Positions 43,246 through 52,143 of a DNA stretch of 64,000 bases are shown here, piece after piece (the stretch's first letter is position 1; every line of letters begins with the position of its first letter). The stretch is from Chryseobacterium kimseyorum (lineage in GTDB: Bacteria; Bacteroidota; Bacteroidia; Flavobacteriales; Weeksellaceae). Location: positions 1 to 64,000 of the forward strand of contig NZ_JAPDHW010000005.1 in the NCBI RefSeq assembly GCF_025971945.1, given 5' to 3'. The notes below the pieces were generated by a model that saw nothing but the letters and a program-made list of their open reading frames with translations, did not search any database and was not told where the DNA came from. Made by a program: the position numbers and the translations under genes.

Positions 43246-44172
43246 TCAAATTTCACACTCAATGTATTCGATCAACCCATCAAAATCCTTTTCAGAATAT
43301 CCAACTTTTATATAATGAATATTCTCTTCCTTTCTATACCAGGTCAACTGGCGTTTTGCAAATCTTCTTGAATTTTTTTTAATTTCAGAAACCGCAAAAT
43401 CCAAATCCCATTCTCCGTCAAAATATTTAAAAAGCTCCGAATAACCAACCGTATTCAGTGACGCCAGATTTCTTCCTTCCTGAGATTTTCTTAAATCATC
43501 AAGATTTTTTGCCTCATCGAGCAAACCACTTTCCATCATTTTATCGACACGCAGATTGATTCTTTCGTAAACCGTTTCCCGAGGCGCTTCAATACCGATT
43601 CTTATCGTTTGGAAATTTCTTGGATTTTTGTCATGAGAAATATTTTCAGAATATGTTTTTCCGGTTTGCCAAATAACATCAATCGCCCGCAGCAGCCTTC
43701 TCTGATTGTGAATATCTACATTTTCGTAATATTCAGGATCTAAATCTTTCAGCATTTCCTGAAGTTTTTCAATTCCTTCAGTTTTCCAGATGGCTTCCAG
43801 TTTTTCCTGATTTTCATCATTCGATTCAGGCAAATCATTTAATCCTTCAATCACTGCTTTTTCATACATCATGCTTCCGCCAACCATCACAACAATGTCA
43901 TATTTTTCAAAAAGCCGATCCAATAATTCCAGAGAATCATGCTCAAACTGACCGATAGAATAATAATCTTTTACAGAAAGCTGTCCGATAAAATGATGTT
44001 TTGCCTGCGAAAGTTCATCTTCCGAAGGTGCAGCAGTTCCGATTTTCATTTCGCTGAAAAACTGTCGGGAATCACAGGAAATAATTTCTGTATTAAAATG
44101 CTTAGCAAGCTCAATAGCAAGTTTGGTTTTGCCAATTCCGGTGGTGCCTACAACTGAAATCAGGGTTTTCAT
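43246..44172 (-). CDS. miaA: tRNA dimethylallyltransferase
   Basis: 308 aa. P-loop VVGTTGIGKTKLAIELA, then ISCDSRQFFSEMKIGTA, HHFIGQLSVKDYYSIGQFEH, VVMVGGSMMYEKAVIEG, NQRRLLRAIDVIWQTG and RFAKRQLTWYRKEENIHY. It adds the isopentenyl group to A37 of tRNAs reading UNN codons. Divergent from yicC. Confidence 0.95.
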   Translation of the reverse strand: MKTLISVVGTTGIGKTKLAIELAKHFNTEIISCDSRQFFSEMKIGTAAPSEDELSQAKHHFIGQLSVKDYYSIGQFEHDSLELLDRLFEKYDIVVMVGGSMMYEKAVIEGLNDLPESNDENQEKLEAIWKTEGIEKLQEMLKDLDPEYYENVDIHNQRRLLRAIDVIWQTGKTYSENISHDKNPRNFQTIRIGIEAPRETVYERINLRVDKMMESGLLDEAKNLDDLRKSQEGRNLASLNTVGYSELFKYFDGEWDLDFAVSEIKKNSRRFAKRQLTWYRKEENIHYIKVGYSEKDFDGLIEYIECEI

Positions 44173-44288
44173 GGAATGATGGATGTTTGATAATGGATGT
44201 CTGAGTATGATGAATAATTTGCAGCAAGAATCTCAAATTTCAAACCTCAAATTTCGAATCAATTTTTAAATGTGCTAAATTAAATGTT

Positions 44289-44296
44289 TATCTTTG
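44289..44296 (+). promoter_or_regulatory. -7 box (TATCTTTG) of yicC
   Basis: Perfect TAnnTTTG 17 bp before ATG 44314. Confidence 0.55.
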
Positions 44297-44313
44297 TACG
44301 ACAATAAAAAACT

Positions 44314-45171
44314 ATGATTTTATCAATGACCGGCTTCGGTAGAGCCGAAGGTGTTTTTGAAGGAAAGAAAATTTCGATCGATATTAAATCACTGAACAGC
44401 AAGAGCTTTGATTTGAACATCAAAATTCCTTTGCGTTACAAAGAAAAAGAATTTGAAGTAAGAAAAATTCTGAACGATAGAATCATCCGCGGAAAGGTAG
44501 ATTGCTATATCAATATTGAGAATCTTGAAGAAACGAATGATGTAAAAATCAACAGAAGTCTGATCGATTCTTATATGAATGAACTTAAGAATATCGCTTC
44601 AGACGGACCGGATTTTGAGTATCTGAAAATGGCAGTAAGACTTCCTGATGCGATCACTTCAAGACCGGATGAATTGACTGAAGGTGAATGGGAAGCTTTG
44701 GCGAAAATCGTAAACAATGCGGTAGATAAATTCCAGGATTTCAGAAAAACCGAAGGGAAAATTCTTCACGAAGAACTGGAAAGAAACATCAGAAATATTG
44801 ATAAATCTCTGGCAGAAGTTGTTCCTTACGAGCAAGTGAGAATTGATGCTGTGAAAGAACGTTACATGAAAACTTTAAAAGAGTTTGAGAACGTTGACGA
44901 AACAAGATTCTATCAGGAAATGGCTTATTTTACTGAAAAATTAGACATCCAGGAAGAAAAAGTGAGACTTTCCCAGCATTTGAAATACTATTCTGAAGTA
45001 ATGGAAAACGAAGATTTTAACGGGAAAAAACTTGGTTTTATTTCGCAGGAAATCGGAAGAGAAATCAACACTTTAGGTTCAAAAGCCAATCACGCTGAAA
45101 TTCAGAAATTGGTCGTGATGATGAAAGATGATTTGGAAAAAATTAAAGAGCAAACGCTTAATGTATTATAA
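44314..45171 (+). CDS. YicC family endoribonuclease-like protein
   Basis: 285 aa. MILSMTGFGRAEGVFEGKKI is the signature start; IKSLNSKSFDLNIKIP, RPDELTEGEW and the C-terminal GKKLGFISQEIGREINTLGS and MKDDLEKIKEQTLNVL complete the family pattern. YicC homologues have been described as RNases. It sits 82 bp upstream of gmk, the common YicC-Gmk pairing. Confidence 0.93.
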   Translation: MILSMTGFGRAEGVFEGKKISIDIKSLNSKSFDLNIKIPLRYKEKEFEVRKILNDRIIRGKVDCYINIENLEETNDVKINRSLIDSYMNELKNIASDGPDFEYLKMAVRLPDAITSRPDELTEGEWEALAKIVNNAVDKFQDFRKTEGKILHEELERNIRNIDKSLAEVVPYEQVRIDAVKERYMKTLKEFENVDETRFYQEMAYFTEKLDIQEEKVRLSQHLKYYSEVMENEDFNGKKLGFISQEIGREINTLGSKANHAEIQKLVVMMKDDLEKIKEQTLNVL

Positions 45172-45248
45172 ATGATAGTTGATAAATGATCATTGATTAA
45201 ATAGCAATTAAGTTTTTAATCAATCATCATGCATCAATTATCAATCAT
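45172..45248. repeat. Imperfect inverted repeat between yicC and gmk
   Basis: Left arm 45172-45198 and right arm 45218-45248 are built from TGATNNTTGAT-like words and pair imperfectly (TGATCATTGATT against AATCAATCATCA). No T-run follows; an intergenic element or mRNA structure. Confidence 0.4.
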
Positions 45249-45253
45249 TATTT

Positions 45254-45817
45254 ATGGATAGAGTTATCATATTTTCAGCGCCGTCGGGAAGCGGGAAAAC
45301 AACATTGGTAAAACATTCTCTGGAAGCCATTCCGGAACTGGAGTTTTCCATTTCGTGCACGACGAGACAGCCGAGAGGAAGTGAAATTCACGCTGTTGAT
45401 TATCACTTTATTTCGCCGGATGAATTCAGACAGAAAATTGCTGAAGAAGCTTTTGTGGAATTTGAAGAAGTGTACACCGATAAATATTACGGAACTCTGA
45501 AATCTGAGGTCGAAAAGATCTGGAATCAGGGAAAAGTTGTTATTTTTGATGTAGACGTGAAGGGCGGAATTTCATTAAAAAAATATTTTGGTGACAAAGC
45601 ATTGTCCATTTTCATTGAACCACCTTCGATTGCTGAATTGGAACGGAGATTGATTTCAAGAAACACCGATGATGCCGAAACCATCAAAACCCGTGTAGAA
45701 AAAGCCGAAGAAGAGCTTACCTACGCAATAGAATTTGACCAAATCGTGATTAACAGCGATTTGAGTGAAGCAAAAAGAGAAATAGAAAGTTTAATAAAAA
45801 GTTTTATCGGGAAGTAA
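45254..45817 (+). CDS. gmk: Guanylate kinase
   Basis: 187 aa, short form. P-loop IIFSAPSGSGKTTLVKHSL, GMP-binding FSISCTTRQPRGSEIHAVDY, FVEFEEVYTDKYYGTLKSEV, VIFDVDVKGGISLKKYF and the lid EAETIKTRVE-like DDAETIKTRVEKAEEEL. It phosphorylates GMP to GDP. Confidence 0.96.
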   Translation: MDRVIIFSAPSGSGKTTLVKHSLEAIPELEFSISCTTRQPRGSEIHAVDYHFISPDEFRQKIAEEAFVEFEEVYTDKYYGTLKSEVEKIWNQGKVVIFDVDVKGGISLKKYFGDKALSIFIEPPSIAELERRLISRNTDDAETIKTRVEKAEEELTYAIEFDQIVINSDLSEAKREIESLIKSFIGK

Positions 45818-45929
45818 AGTCTGGAAGTTGGAAGCGGGATGATGGAAGTTTTGAATACCCTAAATTCAAACGAAATCCTTTTCCAAATTTTACTTTTAAT
45901 TTCTGATAAAATAAAAAACACAGGTCGAC

Positions 45930-46949
45930 ATGAGTACCGAAACATTAGAAAAAGCTAAATCTACACTTCCTGTAAAAGGATTTTTAGACATTAAAGATAT
46001 AGCAATTCCTCAAGGAGAAGATTTAGTAAAAGCCATTCTCCAACTGAAAGAAGAAAAAAACGCCGTAATCTTAGCGCACTATTACCAACCGGGAGAAATT
46101 CAGGATATCGCTGATTTCTTAGGAGATTCTCTTCAATTGGCAAGACAGGCAAAAGATACCGATGCCGACATGATTGTATTCTGCGGGGTACATTTCATGG
46201 CTGAAGCAGCAAAAATTCTGAACCCGACTAAAAAAGTTGTTCTTCCAGATACAATGGCTGGATGTTCTTTGGCAGATGGATGTTCTGGAGAAGGTTTGAG
46301 AAAAATGCGTGAGCAGCATCCAAATGCTTTGATTGCAACGTACATCAACTGTAATGCCGAAACGAAGGCAGAAAGCGACATCATCGTAACCAGTTCAAAC
46401 GCTGAAACTGTAATTGAAGCTTTGCCAACTGACAGACCGATTATTTTCGCTCCGGATAAAAATTTAGGAAGATACCTATCTAAAAAAACCGGCCGTGATA
46501 TGATTCTTTGGGATGGAAGCTGCATCGTACACGAAGCTTTCTCCATGGAAAGAATCGCACAGCAACTGGCAGATAATCCTGATGCAAAAATGATTGCACA
46601 CCCGGAAAGCGAAGAAGCAGTTTTAAAACTGGCTCACTTCATCGGTTCGACGTCTGCCTTGTTGAATTTTGTTGAAAAAGACGACTGTCAGAAATTTATT
46701 ATCGCGACTGAGGAAGGAATTCTACACGAAATGAGAAAACGTGCTCCACACAAAGAACTGATTCCTGCTTTGGTTTTTGACGAAAGCTGTAACTGCTCAG
46801 AATGTTTTTACATGAAGAGAAACACAATGGAAAAACTGTACCTGTGCATGAAATACGAACTTCCGGAAATCATCATTGAAGAAGAACTTCGATTGAAAGC
46901 ATTGAAGCCCATCGAAGCGATGCTTGATCTTTCGAAAAGCATCAAATAA
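45930..46949 (+). CDS. nadA: Quinolinate synthase A
   Basis: 339 aa. Substrate-binding VILAHYYQPGEIQDIADFLG, CGVHFMAEAAKILNPTKKVV, CSLADGCSGEG, TSSNAETVIEALP and GRYLSKKTGRDMILWDGSC. Cysteines in CGVHFM, the CSLADGCS region and ESCNCSECFYMKRNTMEKLY include the [4Fe-4S] ligands. It condenses iminoaspartate with DHAP to give quinolinate for NAD; nadB is not in the window. Confidence 0.96.
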   Translation: MSTETLEKAKSTLPVKGFLDIKDIAIPQGEDLVKAILQLKEEKNAVILAHYYQPGEIQDIADFLGDSLQLARQAKDTDADMIVFCGVHFMAEAAKILNPTKKVVLPDTMAGCSLADGCSGEGLRKMREQHPNALIATYINCNAETKAESDIIVTSSNAETVIEALPTDRPIIFAPDKNLGRYLSKKTGRDMILWDGSCIVHEAFSMERIAQQLADNPDAKMIAHPESEEAVLKLAHFIGSTSALLNFVEKDDCQKFIIATEEGILHEMRKRAPHKELIPALVFDESCNCSECFYMKRNTMEKLYLCMKYELPEIIIEEELRLKALKPIEAMLDLSKSIK

Positions 46950-46954
46950 ATTTT

Positions 46955-46982
46955 AAAGCGGGTTTTTTCACCCGCTTTTTTA
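46955..46982 (+). terminator. nadA terminator
   Basis: AAAGCGGG/CCCGCTTT stem with a T-rich loop, then T-run. Confidence 0.88.
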
Positions 46983-46992
46983 AATTTCAATT

Positions 46993-47051
46993 GCCACGAA
47001 TGCACGAATAAGTTTGCATCTTGTTTTTAAAAAAATTCGTGTATTCGTGGC
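46993..47051. repeat. 59-bp palindromic element
   Basis: GCCACGAATGCACGAAT (46993-47009) and ATTCGTGTATTCGTGGC (47035-47051) pair over 17 bp with one mismatch around a 25-bp centre. Noncoding, between nadA and folB. Confidence 0.6.
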
Positions 47052-47090
47052 TAACAAAAATTTGCAGAAGCACCATTTTAATAATAATTT

Positions 47091-47474
47091 ATGAGCAAAA
47101 TATTTTTAGAAGACGTAAAAATCTACGCTTACCACGGCGTTCTTCCCGAAGAAAACATTATCGGGACGTACTATATTTTAAATGCAGAAATCCATACAGA
47201 TCTGTGGGATGCTGCAGTTTCTGATGATTTGAATGATACAATAAGCTATGCGGACATTAATCAGATTCTTCATGATGAAATGAAGATTAAATCTAAACTG
47301 CTTGAGTATGTTGCTGGAAGAATTATCATGAAAATCAGTGAAAAATTCAATCAGATTTCTTACATTAAACTGAGAATAACCAAAACCAGTCCGCCGATGA
47401 AAGGTGAAATGAAAGGCGCAAGCATTGAATTGGAGAAAAGTTTTTTATTAGGCAGAATTACAGAAAATGAGTAA
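47091..47474 (+). CDS. folB: Dihydroneopterin aldolase
   Basis: 127 aa. MSKIFLEDVKIYAYHGVLPE with the HG catalytic region, TISYADINQILHDEM, LLEYVAGRI and IKLRITKTSPPMKGEMKGAS match FolB. It converts dihydroneopterin to hydroxymethyl-dihydropterin, the substrate of FolK encoded at 17.1 kb. It lies 27 bp upstream of the DUF4403 gene. Confidence 0.94.
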   Translation: MSKIFLEDVKIYAYHGVLPEENIIGTYYILNAEIHTDLWDAAVSDDLNDTISYADINQILHDEMKIKSKLLEYVAGRIIMKISEKFNQISYIKLRITKTSPPMKGEMKGASIELEKSFLLGRITENE

Positions 47475-47501
47475 TTTTCATTTTTAAAAAATCAAAACAC
47501 A

Positions 47502-48863
47502 GTGAAGTTATTTAAAATATTCTTTCTATTGATTTCCATTGGTATTTTTGGTCAAACTAAAACTTCCGGAGATCCGATTTATAATTTTCCGAAAATAAAA
47601 TCGAGCATTACAATGCCGGTGACGATTCCGTTGTCGGAAATCAGCAATATGATTAACGCCTCAGTGAAAGATTTGATTTTTCAGGATGATTCTTATACCG
47701 ACAATAACAACGACCAGTTTAAAGTAAAAGTCTGGAAAACCCGTCCGATACGCTTGGTGGGAAGTACGAATCAGAGCATTTTAATTGAAGTTCCTTTAAA
47801 AATCTGGGCAGAGAAAGGCATTGGTACTTTAGGCATCTACAGTTATCAGGAAACGACTTTTGAAACGGTGATGTATTTTAAAACTGCACTAGACTTCAAA
47901 AACAATTGGTCAATCTCCACTTTTACTCAGCCTACAGGATTTAAATGGGTAAAAAAACCGGTTTTGGATTTTGGTAAGATTCAAATTCCCATTACCTCTT
48001 TAGTTGAAAAAAGCCTTAAAGAACAGCAATATAATTTCTGCAAAACTATTGATCAGCAAATGGCTTCGCAACTGAATTTCCAGCAGTATGCAGTTTTAGC
48101 TTGGAATGCTTTTTCTCAACCTTTTAGTATATCAGAAGAATACAATACCTGGTTGAAAATCACACCAATCAATGTCAATATTACTCCACTGAAATTTTAC
48201 GGCAATCAGATTAACACCAATATCGGCATCGATATTTTCTCTGAAACCTACACCGGAACAAAACCTGAAGCTTCGCAACCCGCAAAAGCAGTGATGAATT
48301 TTAATTTCATTCCTCTTCTGGCAGATCAATTTGTTCTACAGACAACAGCAAATATTCCGTTTTCTGAAGCGACAAGTATTGCCAAAAAAACTTTTCTTAA
48401 TAAAGAATTTGATATCAGAGATTCTAAAGTAAAAATTTCGGACATTAAGGTCTACGGTGAGGAAAACCGTATTATGATAGAAGCAGATACGGAAGGCTAT
48501 GTAAACGGAACCGCTTTTATCTCAGGTATTCCTGTTTACGATGAAACCAAAAGAAAAATCGTACTTTCAGACACGAAATTCAAGCTTAAAACAGCCAACA
48601 TTCTCCAGAAGTTAGCCACTTCCCTTTTCAAAGGAAAAATAGTGAAAATGATCGAGGACGAATATGGAATTCCTACCGCTGAACTGGAAACTACATCTAA
48701 AAAAAGCATTGAAGAAGCATTTAATAAAGAATATTACAAAGGTCTGAAAATGACTGGAAGAGTAGCCAATCTGAAACCACATCAGATTCTCTTAAATGAT
48801 TCCGGAATTACCGCTGTAATTGATACAAATGCAAATTTAAGATTTACTTTAAAAGGATTTTAA
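47502..48863 (+). CDS. DUF4403 family exported protein
   Basis: 453 aa, GTG start at 47502, required to include the signal peptide (MKLFKIFFLLISIGIFGQ); no ATG is available in frame nearby. A large beta-rich body with IPLSEISNMINASVKDL near residue 40 and a second similar module late (GTAFISGIPVYDETKRKIVL). It ends TAVIDTNANLRFTLKGF. Family function is unknown; periplasmic or outer-membrane-associated by its signal. Confidence 0.82.
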   Translation: MKLFKIFFLLISIGIFGQTKTSGDPIYNFPKIKSSITMPVTIPLSEISNMINASVKDLIFQDDSYTDNNNDQFKVKVWKTRPIRLVGSTNQSILIEVPLKIWAEKGIGTLGIYSYQETTFETVMYFKTALDFKNNWSISTFTQPTGFKWVKKPVLDFGKIQIPITSLVEKSLKEQQYNFCKTIDQQMASQLNFQQYAVLAWNAFSQPFSISEEYNTWLKITPINVNITPLKFYGNQINTNIGIDIFSETYTGTKPEASQPAKAVMNFNFIPLLADQFVLQTTANIPFSEATSIAKKTFLNKEFDIRDSKVKISDIKVYGEENRIMIEADTEGYVNGTAFISGIPVYDETKRKIVLSDTKFKLKTANILQKLATSLFKGKIVKMIEDEYGIPTAELETTSKKSIEEAFNKEYYKGLKMTGRVANLKPHQILLNDSGITAVIDTNANLRFTLKGF

Positions 48864-48894
48864 AACATAAACCAACCTAAAACTACTAATTACC

Positions 48895-49404
48895 ATGAGA
48901 ACCTATCTAAAAATAATTGAAAGACACAGAGCCACAAAATGGGGACGATTAGGAAGTATCGTAATTGATAGAATTGTTTTCAATCTCTTCTTCTTTGCTT
49001 TTGCACTTATTGGGGGACTTATCGATGGAATGCTTGGAATTTATTACTTTACAAAATTTTTTGACCAGCTTGCAGGGATTGGAAGAGTGGCAGATATTGT
49101 GATAACCAATATTATTTTTTTCTGTTATATTTTCCTTTTGGAGTATTTTACGAAAGGTAGAAGTATTGGAAAGTTTGTGTTGGGAACTAAAGTTGTAATG
49201 ACTGACGGAACAGAACCAACCGTAAAAGATTATCTGATAAGAAATATCTGCAGACTCGTTCCTTTTGACGGACTATCATTTCTGGGCGAAAACGGGTGGC
49301 ATGACAGTTGGAGTGACACCCGAGTAATTAATATCAAAAATTATGAGGCTGAAAAACAGGCAAAAAGCGACATTGAAGATTTAGGAAAGAAAGAAATCGC
49401 TTAA
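48895..49404 (+). CDS. RDD family membrane protein
   Basis: 169 aa. RLGSIVIDRIVFNLFFFAFA carries the family's Arg-Asp start of helix 1, followed by a second helix (IVITNIIFFCYIFLLEYFTK), then GRSIGKFVLGTKVVMTDG and NICRLVPFDGLSFL. Function unknown; some RDD proteins are transporters. Probably read with the DUF4403 gene 31 bp upstream. Confidence 0.88.
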   Translation: MRTYLKIIERHRATKWGRLGSIVIDRIVFNLFFFAFALIGGLIDGMLGIYYFTKFFDQLAGIGRVADIVITNIIFFCYIFLLEYFTKGRSIGKFVLGTKVVMTDGTEPTVKDYLIRNICRLVPFDGLSFLGENGWHDSWSDTRVINIKNYEAEKQAKSDIEDLGKKEIA

Positions 49405-49453
49405 AAACTTTGTTTGAATTATAAAAACTTCTATATTTGCACCACTTAAAAAT

Positions 49454-49524
49454 GGTACTTTGGCCGAGCGGCTAGGCAGTGGTCTGCAACACCATCTACA
49501 GCGGTTCGAATCCGCTAGGTACCT
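49454..49524 (+). tRNA. tRNA-Cys (GCA)
   Basis: 71 nt cloverleaf. Acceptor GGTACTT pairs with AGGTACC; D arm GCC/GGC; anticodon stem GTGGT/ACCAT with loop CTGCAAC (anticodon GCA at 49486-49488); T arm AGCGG TTCGAAT CCGCT. Discriminator base U73, an identity element of tRNA-Cys. CCA is not encoded. Only tRNA in the window. Confidence 0.97.
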
Positions 49525-49526
49525 CA

Positions 49527-49572
49527 AAAAAACCCTATTCAACTGATTATTCAGAGTTTAGGGTTTTTTGTT
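49527..49572 (+). terminator. Terminator after tRNA-Cys
   Basis: AAACCCTA...TAGGGTTT stem enclosing a 24-nt arm, then T6. Confidence 0.7.
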
Positions 49573-49860
49573 TTTTAGTATATTACATTAAAGATCTTTG
49601 AGAACTGAACTGATAATTTCGCGGCATTACCACGAATAATAAATCAGATAAGAAACACATTCAATGAAGGCAAATCTTCGATTCAAATCAATCTTAGTAA
49701 CTGCATTTCTTCCGGTAAGATTTACTTCTAAAAATCTTTGCTATCGCCTTTCTACATTGAATTATTAAATTTTAACACTTCATTAACTAAAACTTGGCTT
49801 CATAATTGAACATACCACATATAACAGCTGCAAAGCTTAATGAATTTAAAAATTTGAGTT
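49573..49860. other. Intergenic region, nothing definite
   Basis: About 290 bp. One 34-codon frame from ATG 49663 is too short and unsupported. It probably carries the promoter and leader of the glycine-zipper lipoprotein gene, but no clear -7 box is seen. Confidence 0.4.
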
Positions 49861-50400
49861 ATGAAAAATATATTGTTAGCAGGACTTGTGTCGGTGATTA
49901 CACTGACTGCCTGTAAGAAGGACGATCAAGTTGCAGAAAAATCTCTCGAACAACAAAAAATAGAATTTCAGGCGAGACAACTTGATATAGAGAAACAGAA
50001 ATTAGCGATCGAAAAAGAAAGATTTGCATATGAAACTCAGAAAAAGGCAGATAGCCTTGTTGAAGTTCAAAAAGCAAAAACGGCTGCAGCAGCGGCAGCT
50101 CCACAGGTAATCAGAGAAACAAAAACGATATACAGAGACCGATCTTCAAGTTCAAACAGTGGTAGTGTAGCCAACAACGGAAGCAGTTCTACAGGAACAA
50201 CTACAACTAAGAAAAAAGGAATCAGTGAAGCTGCAAAAGGTACTGCAATCGGTGTAGTCAGTGGTGCTGCTTTAGGTGCTATTGTTAACAAGAAAAACCG
50301 TGGCGGTGGTGCAGTAGTTGGTGGAGTTATCGGTGCCGCAACAGGTTATACTTTAGGTAGAGCACAGGATAGAAAAAGCGGGCGAGTTCAGCCTAAATAG
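49861..50400 (+). CDS. Glycine-zipper lipoprotein with coiled coil
   Basis: 179 aa. Lipoprotein signal (LVSVITLTAC). A charged coiled coil (about 28-75; EQQKIEFQARQLDIEKQKLA) and a Ser/Gly/Thr-rich linker (about 95-120) come next. The end is a YMGG/OmpA-like glycine zipper (GTAIGVVSGAALGAIVNKKN, GGGAVVGGVIGAATGYTLGR). Probably inserted in or bound to the outer membrane; function unknown. A hairpin terminator follows at once. Confidence 0.82.
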   Translation: MKNILLAGLVSVITLTACKKDDQVAEKSLEQQKIEFQARQLDIEKQKLAIEKERFAYETQKKADSLVEVQKAKTAAAAAAPQVIRETKTIYRDRSSSSNSGSVANNGSSSTGTTTTKKKGISEAAKGTAIGVVSGAALGAIVNKKNRGGGAVVGGVIGAATGYTLGRAQDRKSGRVQPK

Positions 50401-50424
50401 ATAAAATTGTTTTTAGAAAACAAT

Positions 50425-50455
50425 AAAGATTGCTTATTTTTAAGCAATCTTTTTT
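50425..50455 (+). terminator. Terminator abutting the next start codon
   Basis: AAAGATTGCTTA/TAAGCAATCTTT, a perfect 12-bp stem with TTTT loop and T-run ending at 50455; the next gene's ATG is 50456. Confidence 0.85.
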
Positions 50456-52093
50456 ATGCTGTTTATTTTACTCGCCATAATCATCATCATCCCCACTCTA
50501 TCAGGTTGGGGAAAACTGGTTGAAAACTGTACTTTAACCCAATTGTTTCACGGACTTACAGGAAAAATATTTTTAGGAATTTTTGCCGTCAGCATCCTTT
50601 GGACTGTACTTTCATTTTTCACTCCTTTAAACTTAACCGTAGAAATCCTGACCATTGTCCTGGGACTGTATTATTTTTTTAAAGAAAAACTATATCTGCA
50701 GTTGTATCAGTTTACTAAAAAAAACTCTGTTTTTTTAGCAGTCAGTTTATTGATCATTTTATTCTGCGGTTCATTTTATCCTTATATTTTAGATCACTTT
50801 GGATACTATTTTCCGAGCATCCAGTGGCTGAGAGAATACGGCTTGGTGAAAGGAATTTCAAACCTCGATCTTGTTTTAGGGCAAATGTCTGTCTGGCATA
50901 TTTTTCAGGCCGGATTTTCTAATTTCAGCGACCCATTTTTAAGGATCAATGCTGTCTTATTGACCGTTTATTTACTCTATATCATTGAGAAAAAAAGCTG
51001 GATTCAATTATGTTTTCTGCCCATTTTACTCCTGTTTTCCCAATCACCAAGTCCTGATCTGCCGGTAATTGTATTTTCTCTGATTCTTTTAAATGAAATT
51101 CTGTCAGACAACAGAAACACTAACCTCTTATTTGCTTTCTCAGTATTTGTTTTTGCTATAAAACCAACTATGATCTGGCTGCCGATTTTAAGCTTCCTCT
51201 ATTCGATTTTTATCGTCAAATGTCAACTGAAATCTTTAATACCAGGAATACTTGTTCTGTTCTTATTTTTCTTTAAAAACATCTGGACGTTTGGATATCC
51301 AGTTTTCCCGGTTGCTGTGCTTGACTTTGGATTCAGCTGGAAACCTAATGCAGAATTATTAAAGTCTTCTTCAGAATTTGCAATTTTAAAAACTTTTGAC
51401 AATCAATATACATATCAGCAAATTCAGGAATTTTCTACTTTAGACTACATTAAAAACTGGTTATTTTTAGCCGGAATTAAGTCGGTCTTCAATATTTTAT
51501 TTGTTTTCAGTTTGATTATTCTGATCATTTTTGCTTTTATTAAAAAAAACAAAATCATCACCTTTATCTGTATTTCAATTCTGATAAAAAGTATTTTGGT
51601 GTTGCTGTTCTCAGCACAGTACCGTTTTTTTATCGATGTATTTTTCGCGGTTATCTTCCTGCTGCTTTTCAAATATTTTGATAAAAAAAAATCGATCACC
51701 TTCTACTCTTTCTTATGCATAATTTTCGTTGGATTTATCACCTTTCCATCACTGATCGCACAGTCAGTTCCGAGTTACAGAATGTCATCGATGATGGGGA
51801 CATTTGAATTAAAACAACTGTACAAACCCTCTGCATACACTTACAGAAAATACCATTCTTTTGAAACCGGAAATCTGAAATTTAATGTCTCAGACAAATA
51901 CCCTTTTAACTTTGACACTCCTATTCCGGCGATCTCAGAAAGTTTTGTTTTCGATTATCAAAAAGCAGGAATCTTCCCACAACCGATTGACAAAAATGAT
52001 ATTCGAAAAGGATTTATCTCTAAAAAAATGACTCCTTACGAACATACACAAGTGAAAATTATAACCGAAAAAATCAAAAACTCTTATAAATAG
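50456..52093 (+). CDS. Polytopic membrane protein, GT-C/LIC_10190-like
   Basis: 545 aa with about eleven or twelve hydrophobic helices (IFLGIFAVSILWTVLSFF, FLAVSLLIILFCGSFYPYIL, SVFNILFVFSLIILIIFAFI and others) and a soluble C-terminal tail of about 110 residues. The aromatic-rich loop LDHFGYYFPSIQWLREYGLV after the third helix is reminiscent of membrane glycosyltransferases. I tentatively place it with LIC_10190-type membrane proteins. No close family proof. Its start touches a terminator, so its own promoter is unclear. Confidence 0.7.
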   Translation: MLFILLAIIIIIPTLSGWGKLVENCTLTQLFHGLTGKIFLGIFAVSILWTVLSFFTPLNLTVEILTIVLGLYYFFKEKLYLQLYQFTKKNSVFLAVSLLIILFCGSFYPYILDHFGYYFPSIQWLREYGLVKGISNLDLVLGQMSVWHIFQAGFSNFSDPFLRINAVLLTVYLLYIIEKKSWIQLCFLPILLLFSQSPSPDLPVIVFSLILLNEILSDNRNTNLLFAFSVFVFAIKPTMIWLPILSFLYSIFIVKCQLKSLIPGILVLFLFFFKNIWTFGYPVFPVAVLDFGFSWKPNAELLKSSSEFAILKTFDNQYTYQQIQEFSTLDYIKNWLFLAGIKSVFNILFVFSLIILIIFAFIKKNKIITFICISILIKSILVLLFSAQYRFFIDVFFAVIFLLLFKYFDKKKSITFYSFLCIIFVGFITFPSLIAQSVPSYRMSSMMGTFELKQLYKPSAYTYRKYHSFETGNLKFNVSDKYPFNFDTPIPAISESFVFDYQKAGIFPQPIDKNDIRKGFISKKMTPYEHTQVKIITEKIKNSYK

Positions 52094-52131
52094 TAACCGC
52101 TTAAAGACTTTACCATCTAAATAAAAATCGG

Positions 52132-52139
52132 TAATTTTG
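52132..52139 (+). promoter_or_regulatory. -7 box (TAATTTTG) just before aroC
   Basis: Perfect TAnnTTTG ending 4 bp before ATG 52144; aroC is probably leaderless. Confidence 0.55.
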
Positions 52140-52143
52140 TACT

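Noticed and set aside
49663..49770. Short frame from ATG 49663 (34 codons)
   Set aside because: Too short, no promoter box in position and no family resemblance.
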